Shown piece by piece: positions 1 to 6,067 of a stretch of 11,900 nt of DNA. The translations under genes were made by a program, and so were the position numbers. The stretch is from contig DQCL01000153.1 in NCBI GenBank assembly GCA_003533975.1, positions 880-12,779 on the forward strand, written 5' to 3'. Numbering within the stretch: the first letter of the stretch is position 1; each line of letters starts with the position of its first letter. Source of the stretch: Octadecabacter sp. GTDB taxonomy: Bacteria > Pseudomonadota > Alphaproteobacteria > Rhodobacterales > Rhodobacteraceae. Under the pieces are notes generated by a model. That model was not told where the DNA came from. It made no database searches and saw nothing but the letters and a program-made list of their open reading frames with translations.

Positions 1-969
1 TTCGATGTTACGCGCAGCACCAAAGAAACGCTTCGGGCGCTGCAATGCGTTGGCGTCAACACCACCGGTCAGAACCTTGCCAGAAGACGGCACGGTCGTG
101 TTAAACGCGCGACCAAGGCGCGTAATGGAATCGAGCAGGATCACAACATCCCGCTTATGTTCAACAAGGCGTTTGGCCTTTTCGATGACCATTTCGGATA
201 CAGCCACGTGACGCGATGCAGGTTCATCAAATGTTGAGGAAACGACTTCGCCCTTAACAGAGCGCTGCATGTCTGTAACTTCTTCAGGACGTTCATCAAT
301 CAAAAGAACGATCAAATAGCACTCTGGGTGGTTCGCAGCGATGGAATGCGCAATGTTCTGAAGCAAAACTGTTTTACCAGTACGCGGGGGCGCAACGATC
401 AAGGAACGTTGGCCTTTACCGATTGGCGCAACCAAATCAATAATCCGTGCAGACCGGTCTTTGGTTGTCGGATCATCCGTTTCCATCTTGAGGCGCTCAT
501 CAGGGTAGAGGGGCGTCAGGTTTTCAAATGCAACTTTGTGGCGCGCGCGTTCCGGCTCTTCAAAGTTGATCTTCTCGACTTTGGTCAGTGCGAAATACCG
601 TTCAGTCTCTAGTGGCGCTTTGATAACACCTTCAACAGTATCGCCTGTACGCAAGGCATGAAGGCGGATCATCTCTGGTGAGACATAAATATCGTCTGGG
701 CCGGGAAGATAGTTCGCACCTGGAGAGCGCAAAAAGCCGAAACCGTCCTGAACGACTTCCAGAACGCCGTCACCGCCAATAACCCAATCATCCTCAGCCC
801 GTTCCTTGAGGATCGAAAACATCATGTCGCCCTTACGCATCGTTGATGCGTTCTCAATCTCGAGTTCTTCAGCGAGAGAAAGCAAGTCTTTCGGGCTTTG
901 CGCCTTAAGATCTGCAAGGTTCAAACGGTCTGTTGGCATGTTTTCGTCAAGCACTACATCGTCGGACAT
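1..969 (-). CDS. rho: Transcription termination factor Rho, N-terminal 323 residues (partial)
   Basis: Hexameric RNA helicase that ends transcription of untranslated RNA. The visible order is diagnostic: N-terminal helical region; cold-shock-like RNA-binding domain with DGFGFLRSP at about 75-83; Walker A APPRTGKT at 193-200; DERPEE at 225-230 with the catalytic glutamate; Walker B VVILLDSI at about 275-282; and the secondary RNA-binding Q-loop [12 protein letters not shown] around 298-309. The frame is still open at base 1, right after GAARNIE, so the R-loop and roughly the last 100 residues are missing. Start choice is uncertain. ATG at 969 has GGAG eight bases upstream. An in-frame ATG at 1005 adds 12 residues with a poorly placed GAAAGG. 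ATG at 939 ([12 protein letters not shown]) would match the usual family N-terminus best but has no good Shine-Dalgarno. The gene points away from the AT-rich intergenic region and from maf. Confidence 0.97.
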   Translation of the reverse strand, partial: MSDDVVLDENMPTDRLNLADLKAQSPKDLLSLAEELEIENASTMRKGDMMFSILKERAEDDWVIGGDGVLEVVQDGFGFLRSPGANYLPGPDDIYVSPEMIRLHALRTGDTVEGVIKAPLETERYFALTKVEKINFEEPERARHKVAFENLTPLYPDERLKMETDDPTTKDRSARIIDLVAPIGKGQRSLIVAPPRTGKTVLLQNIAHSIAANHPECYLIVLLIDERPEEVTDMQRSVKGEVVSSTFDEPASRHVAVSEMVIEKAKRLVEHKRDVVILLDSITRLGRAFNTTVPSSGKVLTGGVDANALQRPKRFFGAARNIE

Positions 970-1042
970 CAATAGGTCTCCGGCTGTTTTCACAGCATTG
1001 GTCATCTGATCAGGAAAAAGCCTTTCGAATGAAAGGTGTCTT

Positions 1043-1071
1043 TGCCTAAGCTTTCTAAGACCTTGTGTCAA
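1043..1071 (-). promoter_or_regulatory. Candidate sigma-70-type promoter for rho
   Basis: Read on the minus strand there is a perfect TTGACA (1066-1071), a 17-base spacer and TAGGCA (1043-1048). The -35 element is strong and the -10 is weak, matching TATAAT at only three positions, which is not unusual in alphaproteobacteria. It lies about 75-100 bases upstream of the likely rho start and so leaves a leader. It is an inference from consensus only. Confidence 0.4.
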
Positions 1072-1200
1072 TTAACTCAGAAGGGTCGATTAAGACGCGC
1101 ACCAGTCGAGTGTTTTCTTTCTACCCAATAAAAAAGAATAAAAAGGTTGTTGTAGTAGTAGGGATGTGGACGGTTTGAAAAATTCGAGAACCCCACACAC

Positions 1201-1209
1201 TTATCCACG
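1201..1209 (+). promoter_or_regulatory. DnaA-box-like 9-mer (8/9)
   Basis: TTATCCACG differs from the bacterial consensus TTATCCACA only at the last base. It lies between the two AT-rich blocks of the rho-maf spacer, about 27 bases left of the more AT-rich block, a plausible position for an origin-proximal box. Confidence 0.5.
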
Positions 1210-1235
1210 GAATAGGATGCTGCAGAAGGTAGCCA

Positions 1236-1288
1236 TTGAAAAAATAATTGTTGTTATCTTATTGATAATAATAGTAATAAAAACACGA
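1236..1288. other. AT-rich block, candidate DNA-unwinding element with IHF-like site
   Basis: This stretch is almost entirely A and T, far from the composition of the surrounding genes. It contains the inverted repeat TTATC (1254-1258) / GATAA (1264-1268) around a 5-base loop. On the same bases, TATCTTATTGATA (1255-1267) matches the reverse IHF consensus YAANNNNTTGATW with one mismatch. Melting at an AT-rich block beside DnaA boxes and IHF bending are standard origin features. Their role here is inferred. Confidence 0.4.
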
Positions 1289-1329
1289 TAGGCGCTTGAA
1301 ATAGCCAACGACACGAGTCCGGTTCAATA

Positions 1330-1338
1330 TTGTTCACA
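1330..1338 (+). promoter_or_regulatory. Weak DnaA-box-like 9-mer (7/9)
   Basis: TTGTTCACA matches TTATCCACA at seven of nine positions. It overlaps an 8-bp palindrome CAATATTG (1325-1332). Alone it would not be convincing; it is listed because it sits in a cluster of similar sites. Confidence 0.3.
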
Positions 1339-1360
1339 ACGCCGATTCTTCCTTATCCTA

Positions 1361-1369
1361 GGTGGATAT
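1361..1369 (-). promoter_or_regulatory. Weak DnaA-box-like 9-mer, reverse orientation (7/9)
   Basis: GGTGGATAT on the plus strand reads ATATCCACC on the minus strand, seven of nine positions to consensus. The preceding TTATCC (1353-1358) is a further half-match in the opposite orientation, so the two lie head to head within 17 bases. Confidence 0.3.
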
Positions 1370-1448
1370 CTGGGTTTAAGGATGGGACATCACGTATAAC
1401 TTTGGCGTTAGATGGTTCGTGTTGCCCTTAACCCCAATCCACCCCATC

Positions 1449-1460
1449 ACGTGTACACGT
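1449..1460. repeat. 12-bp perfect palindrome upstream of maf
   Basis: ACGTGTACACGT is identical to its reverse complement. It ends 22 bases before the maf ATG. Its length and position would suit a dimeric DNA-binding protein acting as a repressor of maf or as an origin-binding factor. I cannot assign it to a known regulator. A 12-bp palindrome can also arise by chance in a genome-sized sequence. Confidence 0.45.
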
Positions 1461-1474
1461 AGTAACCCACCGGG

Positions 1475-1483
1475 ATATCCACA
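1475..1483 (+). promoter_or_regulatory. DnaA-box-like 9-mer (8/9) overlapping the maf start codon
   Basis: ATATCCACA differs from TTATCCACA only at the first base. Its last base is the A of the maf ATG (1483-1485). It occupies the position where a Shine-Dalgarno would normally be, and no purine-rich Shine-Dalgarno is visible for maf at close range. Confidence 0.45.
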
Positions 1484-2082
1484 TGACTGAACCAATTATC
1501 TTGGCGTCAACTTCAGAAATTCGCAGCAAAATTCTACGAAATGCGGGTGTTGATCATACAGTCACCCCAGCACGAATCGATGAAGATTCGATTAAGCGCG
1601 CTTTGGAGGCGGAGGATGCAACGCCTCGCGACATTGCAGATACGCTCGCAGAAATGAAAGCCCGGAAAGTCTCTGAAAAGGGCTTCGGGGGTCTTGTGTT
1701 GGGGTGTGATCAGGTATTGTCGTTTAAGGGCGCAGTTCTGTCTAAGCCAAGAGGTCCCCAAGAAGCGCGCGATCAACTTGTTGCATTGCGTGGCCAACCG
1801 CACCAACTGCTCTCTGCGGCGGTCATCTATGAAGACCTAAAACCTGTGTGGCGGCATGTTGGTGTAGCGCGTTTAGCCATGCGTGATTTTTCAGATGCCT
1901 ATCTAGACGAATACCTAGACCGCAATTGGGATAGTATTCGTTGGTCCGTAGGTGGTTACAAAATAGAAGAAGAAGGCATTCGTCTGTTTCGTATGGTACA
2001 AGGCGATACTTTCACCATTCAGGGCATGCCTTTATTGGAGCTCTTGTCTTATCTCACTCTGCGCGGAACACTACCAACATGA
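1483..2082 (+). CDS. maf: Maf/YceF-family nucleoside triphosphate pyrophosphatase
   Basis: A 199-residue cytoplasmic house-cleaning enzyme of the Maf family, which hydrolyses non-canonical or methylated nucleotides to the monophosphate and pyrophosphate. Visible family motifs: ILASTSEIRSKIL (6-18) with the phosphate-binding S/T-x-x-R region, GCDQVL (74-79) with the presumed catalytic Asp76, SKPRGPQEARDQL (87-99), then GGYKIEEEGIRLF and the C-terminal GMPLLELLSYL. The Cys-Asp-Gln form of the central motif and the overall length favour the YceF subgroup (reported to prefer 7-methyl-GTP) over the dTTP/UTP-specific YhdE subgroup; substrate is therefore inferred. It is the first gene of a plus-strand run, and its TGA overlaps the aroE ATG as ATGA, implying translational coupling. 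There is no clear Shine-Dalgarno; a DnaA-box-like sequence abuts the ATG. Confidence 0.93.
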   Translation: MTEPIILASTSEIRSKILRNAGVDHTVTPARIDEDSIKRALEAEDATPRDIADTLAEMKARKVSEKGFGGLVLGCDQVLSFKGAVLSKPRGPQEARDQLVALRGQPHQLLSAAVIYEDLKPVWRHVGVARLAMRDFSDAYLDEYLDRNWDSIRWSVGGYKIEEEGIRLFRMVQGDTFTIQGMPLLELLSYLTLRGTLPT

Positions 2083-2912
2083 CAGACCGATCAATCCCAC
2101 TCGCCGGCGTTCTGGGGAACCCGATTTCGCAATCCCGATCGCCACAGCTTTTCCGTCATTGGTTAAAGGCATACGATCGCCCGGGTTTCTATGTACCAGT
2201 TCACGTGACCGAGGGAGATTTGGAACAGGTAATCCGTGCAATGCCGAAGATGGGTTTCGTTGGTTGCAACGTAACGGCACCCCACAAAGTTGACGTGCTT
2301 GAGATCGCGGACCTTGCGACAGATCGCGCAACATTGATTGGTGCTGCGAACACCCTGATTTTCCGCAAAGACGGAAAGATCCATGCTGACAATACAGATG
2401 GTTATGGGTTCATCGCGAACCTGAAACAAGGCGCACCCGGTTGGGCGCCGTCCATTGGCCCCGCTGCCGTTTTGGGTGCGGGGGGCGCTGCACGCGCGGT
2501 GATTGCTTCTTTGATCGACGTAGGAGTGCAGGAAATTTATCTCAGCAACAGAACAAGGCCGAAAGCCGAAGCGCTAAGGGCTGCGTTTGGAACCAAGGTC
2601 ACTGTGGTTGATTGGGTGCAGGCTGGAAATATGCTCGAGGATGCGGCAACGGTCGTGAACACCACGTCGCTAGGTATGGAAGGGAAGCCTGATTTTCGCG
2701 TGCCCCTTGATGGGCTACGGCGCGGAACCGTTGTGACGGATCTTGTTTATAATCCCCTTAAAACAAGACTACTCATGGAAGCTGAAGAAGCGGGTTGTGT
2801 GGTGGTTGATGGCTTAGGCATGTTGCTTCATCAGGCGGTCCCGGGGTTTGAGCGTTGGTTTGGTGTGCGGCCCGAAGTTGACGTGGACACGCGCGCGGCT
2901 GTTCTCGCATGA
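2079..2912 (+). CDS. aroE: Shikimate dehydrogenase (NADP+)
   Basis: A 277-residue cytoplasmic enzyme that reduces 3-dehydroshikimate to shikimate in aromatic amino acid and chorismate synthesis. Shikimate-binding residues are visible in GNPISQSRSP (Ser19 and Ser21), NVTAPHK with catalytic Lys70, Asn91, and ADNTDGYG with Asp107. The Rossmann loop GAGGAARAV follows. The later SNRT motif carries the Asn-Arg-Thr signature associated with NADP preference, and the end has GMLLHQA. Length matches AroE rather than the longer YdiB. The frame is open further upstream to 1941, but the family N-terminus (IPLAGVLGNPI) begins just after the ATG at 2079. That ATG overlaps the maf stop by 4 nt, so I chose it. 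The stop overlaps the coaE ATG by 4 nt. No strong Shine-Dalgarno is present; coupled translation is likely. Confidence 0.97.
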   Translation: MTDRSIPLAGVLGNPISQSRSPQLFRHWLKAYDRPGFYVPVHVTEGDLEQVIRAMPKMGFVGCNVTAPHKVDVLEIADLATDRATLIGAANTLIFRKDGKIHADNTDGYGFIANLKQGAPGWAPSIGPAAVLGAGGAARAVIASLIDVGVQEIYLSNRTRPKAEALRAAFGTKVTVVDWVQAGNMLEDAATVVNTTSLGMEGKPDFRVPLDGLRRGTVVTDLVYNPLKTRLLMEAEEAGCVVVDGLGMLLHQAVPGFERWFGVRPEVDVDTRAAVLA

Positions 2913-3502
2913 CCTTTGTTCTTGGCCTTACAGGGTCCATCGGAATGGGTAAGTCCACGACTGCGCAAATGTTCGCACAAGAGGGAGTGCCCGTTTGGGA
3001 TGCTGATGCGGTCGTTCGAGAGCTTTATGGTGTCGGGGGTGCCGCTGCAGACAATGTGGCGAAACACTATCCGGACGCGATGGAAGACGGTGCCGTCTCT
3101 CGCGAGAAGTTACGTGGTTTGATTGCCAAAGACCCTGCCATTCTCGATCACATTCAGAAAATTGTTCATCCATTGGTCGCCGCGAACAGGGCTGAGTTCC
3201 TCGCGAGGGCTGAAGTACCTGTCGTTCTTTTAGACATTCCGCTTCTGTTCGAAACAGGGACGGATGATTTGTGTGACGGCATTGCGGTGGTTTCTGTATC
3301 TGCGGAAGAGCAACGTGCGCGGGTTTTGGGGCGCGGAGAAATGTCGGAAGCCGACTTTGAGTTTATCCTTTCGCGGCAGATGCCGGACGATGAAAAACGC
3401 GCACGGGCCCGGTGGGTCGTTATTACGCAAACGCTGGACGGTGCACGGCAATCCGTGAAAGATATCTTGGCGGAGATTACTGGAGAATTGACCGGTGCGT
3501 GA
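2909..3502 (+). CDS. coaE: Dephospho-CoA kinase
   Basis: A 197-residue P-loop kinase that phosphorylates the 3'-hydroxyl of dephospho-CoA with ATP, the last step of coenzyme A synthesis. The N-terminus gives the Walker A loop GSIGMGKST (9-17), WDAD (30-33) that helps bind CoA, VHPLV (86-90), LLDIPLLFE (107-115), and the lid/adenine region with [10 protein letters not shown] (134-143) and the RARW stretch. Length is normal for the family. It starts within the aroE stop (ATGA) and its TGA lies 8 nt inside dnaQ, so maf, aroE, coaE and dnaQ form one overlapping unit. The order aroE-coaE-dnaQ is, from memory, widely shared among alphaproteobacteria near the chromosomal origin. Confidence 0.97.
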   Translation: MTFVLGLTGSIGMGKSTTAQMFAQEGVPVWDADAVVRELYGVGGAAADNVAKHYPDAMEDGAVSREKLRGLIAKDPAILDHIQKIVHPLVAANRAEFLARAEVPVVLLDIPLLFETGTDDLCDGIAVVSVSAEEQRARVLGRGEMSEADFEFILSRQMPDDEKRARARWVVITQTLDGARQSVKDILAEITGELTGA

Positions 3503-4220
3503 GATCGTTCTTGATACAGAGACAACCGGTTTTGAGCCGGGCGAAGGGGATCGCATCGTTGAGATTGGTGCGATTGAGTTGCACAATCATATGCCCACGG
3601 GCCGTACGTATCATCAGTATATTAACCCGAAGCGGTCTATGCCCGCAGGGGCGTTTGGGATTCACGGAATTGGCCCTGACCTGCTTGAGCCGCCACAGGA
3701 ACCGACCCAAGGCCAAGTCATCCTTCGCGACAAACCTGTTTTTGCCGATATTGCACAGGCTTTTGTTGATTTTGTTGGTGATGCCAAGCTTGTCATCCAC
3801 AACGCCGCGTTTGATATGAAGTTTTTGAATGCGGAACTGGGCTGGGTAAACCGGACTTTGCTACCGATGGAGCAAGCGCTTGATACGCTGGCGATTGCGC
3901 GCAAGAAGTTTCCTGGTTCGCCCGCGTCTTTGGACGCGCTTTGTCGTCGGTTCGGGATTGATAACTCAAACCGGACATTGCATGGCGCGTTGCTTGATAG
4001 TGAAATTCTGGCAGAGGTTTATCTGGAGCTGATCGGTGGGCGGCAGCCGGATTTGGTTATGGGCGGCCAGACAGCCGCGAAGACCAAGTCTGAGGGTGCG
4101 GAGTGGCGGCCGCAGCCACGGCCAACGCCGCTCGGGTCCAAAATAAAAGCGGCGGAGGCCGATGCCCACGCCGCTTTCATTGATACTTTGGGCGATGATG
4201 CCCTTTGGAAAAAAACCTAA
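3495..4220 (+). CDS. dnaQ: DNA polymerase III epsilon subunit, 3'-5' proofreading exonuclease
   Basis: A 241-residue DEDDh exonuclease that edits the product of the replicative polymerase. Start is a GTG with GGAG (3482-3485) nine bases upstream, overlapping coaE by 8 nt; it places LDTETTG at residues 6-12 as in the family. Catalytic residues seen: Asp7 and Glu9 (Exo I), Asp107 in [11 protein letters not shown] (Exo II), His163 and Asp168 in [10 protein letters not shown] (Exo III-epsilon). After the nuclease domain comes a tail of about 60 residues, the region that contacts the polymerase alpha subunit. Between IHGIG (56-60) and DKPVFADI (79-86) there are about 13 more residues than in the E. 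coli protein as I recall it, rich in Pro and Gln. No obvious clamp-binding QxSLPL-like motif was found. It ends 13 bases from the secB stop, tail to tail. Confidence 0.95.
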   Translation: MREIVLDTETTGFEPGEGDRIVEIGAIELHNHMPTGRTYHQYINPKRSMPAGAFGIHGIGPDLLEPPQEPTQGQVILRDKPVFADIAQAFVDFVGDAKLVIHNAAFDMKFLNAELGWVNRTLLPMEQALDTLAIARKKFPGSPASLDALCRRFGIDNSNRTLHGALLDSEILAEVYLELIGGRQPDLVMGGQTAAKTKSEGAEWRPQPRPTPLGSKIKAAEADAHAAFIDTLGDDALWKKT

Positions 4221-4233
4221 AGATCGCTTCGAC

Positions 4234-4743
4234 TTAAGCGTCTGCTGTTTTCTGCTGCTCTGCGCGAAGTGCAAGCTGCTGGCGGTAGATTGCCACAAAA
4301 TCAATTTGCTCAAGGTTAAGCGGTGGGAAGCCGCCGTCGCGTGTTACATCGCTGACAATGCGGCGAATGAATGGGAACGTCATGCGCGGGCATTCGATCA
4401 TCAGGTAGGGGTGCATTTGCTGTTCTGGCACGCCTTCGATTTCGAACACGCCGGAATATTCCAGCTCAAGCATGAACAAGTTCTTGTCGGAACCTGTGTT
4501 CGTCGAAGAGACCTTCAGCTTGGTGATGACTTCATACTGATTTTCGGCGCCGCGTTTGCGGGCATCAAGGTTCACTTCAACTTTGATTTCCGGCTTTACT
4601 TCGCCATCAACGCCTTTTTGCGCCATGACGTTTTCAAACGAAAGGTCGCGAACAAACTGGGCGAGAATACGCTGTTTGATTTGTGGTGCCGCGGCTGCTG
4701 TATCTGCTGCGCCGTTTGCTGCTGTTTTGTCTTCTTCGGCCAT
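4234..4743 (-). CDS. secB: Protein-export chaperone SecB
   Basis: A 169-residue cytosolic tetrameric chaperone that holds unfolded preproteins and hands them to SecA for export. An Ala-rich acidic N-terminal tail (about 1-20) precedes the conserved core: IKQRILAQFVRDLSFENV near 22-39, beta strands with IKVEVNLDARKR, FMLELEYSGVFEIEGVP, then HPYLMIECPRMTFPFIRRIVSDVTRDGGFPPLNL and the final helices. Length is typical of alphaproteobacterial SecB. The start at 4743 is supported by GGAGG five bases upstream. It lies 56 bases downstream of fxsA on the same strand with no convincing terminator between, so co-transcription is possible. Its end is tail to tail with dnaQ. Confidence 0.97.
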   Translation of the reverse strand: MAEEDKTAANGAADTAAAAPQIKQRILAQFVRDLSFENVMAQKGVDGEVKPEIKVEVNLDARKRGAENQYEVITKLKVSSTNTGSDKNLFMLELEYSGVFEIEGVPEQQMHPYLMIECPRMTFPFIRRIVSDVTRDGGFPPLNLEQIDFVAIYRQQLALRAEQQKTADA

Positions 4744-4799
4744 TTGGCCCTCCGGATTTCAATTAATTCACGCCCGTGTATCAGGCGCAGGGGTGGGCC

Positions 4800-5285
4800 T
4801 CAATGTTTAGTCCAACCTGAAGGGCCGTCATTGGGGGGATTGTTTGGGTCGATTTCTTCGAATTCGCCGTCAATTACGCGATCGTTCGGGTTAGAACGGT
4901 GCGTTTGATAACTATTGGAGCCCATTTGAAAGGATTGAACGTTCATGCGACTGCGCAGGTATTTGTAAAGGCCAGTTCGCACGCCGGGGATGAGCAACGC
5001 GAAGCCAATAAAATCTGTGAAAAACCCGGGCGTCAGAAGCAATGCGCCAGAAAACAGGATCATTGCACCATGTGCGAGGGGTTCTGTCGGGTCTTGCAGG
5101 CTGGAAAAGGATGTTCGCAGGTCCAACATTGCGCGTGTGCCCTGACTGCGGACCATCCAAGCACCCAAAATTGCTGTCGCGATCACAATCGTGATGGTCC
5201 AACCGGGCCCGATTACGCCACCAATTTGGATAAAGAGAGTGATTTCAAGTAATGGGACGCCGATAAAAAGCAAAAGCAACAGCAT
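4800..5285 (-). CDS. fxsA: FxsA-family inner-membrane protein
   Basis: A 161-residue membrane protein of the FxsA family, named for the E. coli protein whose overproduction relieves F-plasmid exclusion of phage T7; its normal job is not known. The sequence shows hydrophobic segments at about 1-22 (LLLLLFIGVPLLEITLFI), 26-45 and 70-100, the last carrying the family hallmark LLLTPGFFTDFIGFALLIP. A hydrophilic tail of roughly 45 residues follows, rich in Asn, Asp and Pro. The ATG at 5285 is preceded by GGAGG four bases away. It diverges from the Tim44-like gene across a 122-base spacer, and secB follows on the same strand. The pairing with membrane and export genes suits an envelope role, which is inference. 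Confidence 0.93.
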   Translation of the reverse strand: MLLLLLFIGVPLLEITLFIQIGGVIGPGWTITIVIATAILGAWMVRSQGTRAMLDLRTSFSSLQDPTEPLAHGAMILFSGALLLTPGFFTDFIGFALLIPGVRTGLYKYLRSRMNVQSFQMGSNSYQTHRSNPNDRVIDGEFEEIDPNNPPNDGPSGWTKH

Positions 5286-5328
5286 GGAACCTCCAATGGG
5301 CCAATGAATTATGTGGGCTAAGGTGGAC

Positions 5329-5356
5329 TTGACCCTATACCAGCCCTACATAAGGT
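5329..5356 (+). promoter_or_regulatory. Weak candidate promoter for the Tim44-like/mltA/smr unit
   Basis: The spacer between divergent fxsA and the Tim44-like gene (5286-5407) contains TTGACC (5329-5334), a 16-base gap and TAAGGT (5351-5356). The -35 matches five of six bases and the -10 only three. It lies about 50 bases before the ATG at 5408. No operator, riboswitch or terminator was recognised in this spacer. Confidence 0.25.
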
Positions 5357-5407
5357 CGATACCGCGATGTTACCACTTGTCTAGAAATTATCTCGAAAGA
5401 AACGCAC

Positions 5408-6067
5408 ATGAATTCGCCCGTTATCCAGCTATTGGTCCTTGCAGGAATCGCGATCTTTTTAATCCTTCGCTTGCGAAGTGTGTTGGGAACGCGGGAGGGT
5501 TACGAAAAGCCTAGAACGCAAGAGCCTACGCCGAAACGCCGTTCTGCGCCTGAACTTGAGGTGATCGACGGCGGGCCTGATCCTGACGTCACCGATTATG
5601 TTGATGCGGACAGCGACACTGGAAAAGCTTTGTCTGCGATGAAAACAGCCGATCGGTCTTTCAATGTCCGCGAGTTCGTGCGCGGCGCACGTGGCGCGTA
5701 TGAAATGATCCTAACCGGGTTTGAGAAAGGTGAACTTGCCGAAATCAAACCGTTCTTGTCCGATGATGTTTATGAGGCCTTCGCGGGTGTTGTTGAAGCA
5801 CGCGAAAAAGACGGCCTGAGCGTAGATTTTACGTTCGTCGGAATTTCAGAAACTACTCTTGTCGGGGCTGAGTTTGATAAGGCGACGAACGACGGGGAAG
5901 TCTCGGTGAAATTCGTGAGCGAAAGCACCTCGGCAGTTTATGACAAGGGTGGCGATCTGAAAGAAGGATCTACCACCGACATCAAGAAGCAACGCGACAT
6001 TTGGACGTTTGGCCGTACTATGGGCACCGGCGATCCTAACTGGTTCCTCGTCGCCACGGGCGAATGA
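5408..6067 (+). CDS. Tim44-like (TimA-type) membrane-anchored protein
   Basis: A 219-residue protein with an N-terminal membrane anchor (VIQLLVLAGIAIFLILRL, about 5-22). A charged, Pro-rich linker (about 30-70, including PEPTPKRR-like basic and DPDVTDYVDADSD acidic stretches) follows. The C-terminal Tim44-like domain runs from about 85 to the end: FNVREFVRGARGAYEMI, then FLSDDVYEAF, and a beta-rich end finishing DPNWFLVATGE. The domain is shared with mitochondrial Tim44, an adaptor of the import motor, and with alphaproteobacterial TimA, whose function is poorly known. The anchor predicts an inner-membrane protein; I infer an Nin topology with uncertain side for the domain. The Shine-Dalgarno is weak (GAAAGAAA). 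Its stop overlaps the mltA ATG as ATGA, coupling it to a cell-wall enzyme. Confidence 0.88.
   Translation: MNSPVIQLLVLAGIAIFLILRLRSVLGTREGYEKPRTQEPTPKRRSAPELEVIDGGPDPDVTDYVDADSDTGKALSAMKTADRSFNVREFVRGARGAYEMILTGFEKGELAEIKPFLSDDVYEAFAGVVEAREKDGLSVDFTFVGISETTLVGAEFDKATNDGEVSVKFVSESTSAVYDKGGDLKEGSTTDIKKQRDIWTFGRTMGTGDPNWFLVATGE

Larger units (their letters stand above)
1110..1483. other. oriC: Putative chromosomal replication origin (oriC) between rho and maf
   Basis: This is the core of the only long gene-free stretch in the window (970-1482). What is seen: two very AT-rich blocks (about 1115-1160 and 1236-1288), DnaA-box-like 9-mers at 1201-1209 (8/9), 1330-1338 (7/9), 1361-1369 (7/9, reverse) and 1475-1483 (8/9), an IHF-like sequence at 1255-1267, and a 12-bp palindrome at 1449-1460. 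Flanking genes diverge: rho runs left and maf-aroE-coaE-dnaQ run right, as expected for genes co-oriented with forks leaving an origin. From memory of the group, alphaproteobacterial origins lie near rho, hemE, mnmE/mnmG and parAB, and in Caulobacter aroE, coaE and dnaQ are among the first numbered genes. No box is a perfect TTATCCACA and no protein-coding ORF of note is visible here. It could instead be just a double promoter region. Confidence 0.55.

Noticed and set aside
1072..1093. Two TTAA half-sites that might form a CtrA-binding site in the putative origin.
   Set aside because: CtrA sites need TTAA-N7-TTAA; here the gap is 14 bases. Other TTAA sequences in the spacer are isolated.
1141..1163. 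Short trinucleotide-like repeat (GTTGTTGTAGTAGTA) in the rho-maf spacer, considered as an iteron or tandem repeat.
   Set aside because: There are only a few copies of a 3-base unit with no longer repeat unit; it is more likely low-complexity sequence.
1315..1348. Two GANTC (CcrM methylation) sites, GAGTC and GATTC, 29 bases apart in the putative origin.
   Set aside because: About two are expected by chance in the 470-base spacer, so there is no enrichment to report.
4225..4240. CGCTT/AAGCG hairpin between dnaQ and secB as a possible two-way terminator.
   Set aside because: The stem is only 5 bp, it overlaps the secB stop codon, and the T-run on the minus strand is about ten bases away. It is too weak to call.
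4744..4799. Possible terminator or separate promoter between fxsA and secB.
   Set aside because: Only a 4-bp stem (CGCC/GGCG) with a long loop is present and no -35/-10 pair is convincing; the secB Shine-Dalgarno is the only clear element.
4162..4908. A 248-codon open frame on the plus strand opposite secB and the end of fxsA.
   Set aside because: It is antisense to two confidently recognised genes, starts inside dnaQ, resembles no family, and is Cys-, Phe- and His-rich as expected of a shadow frame.
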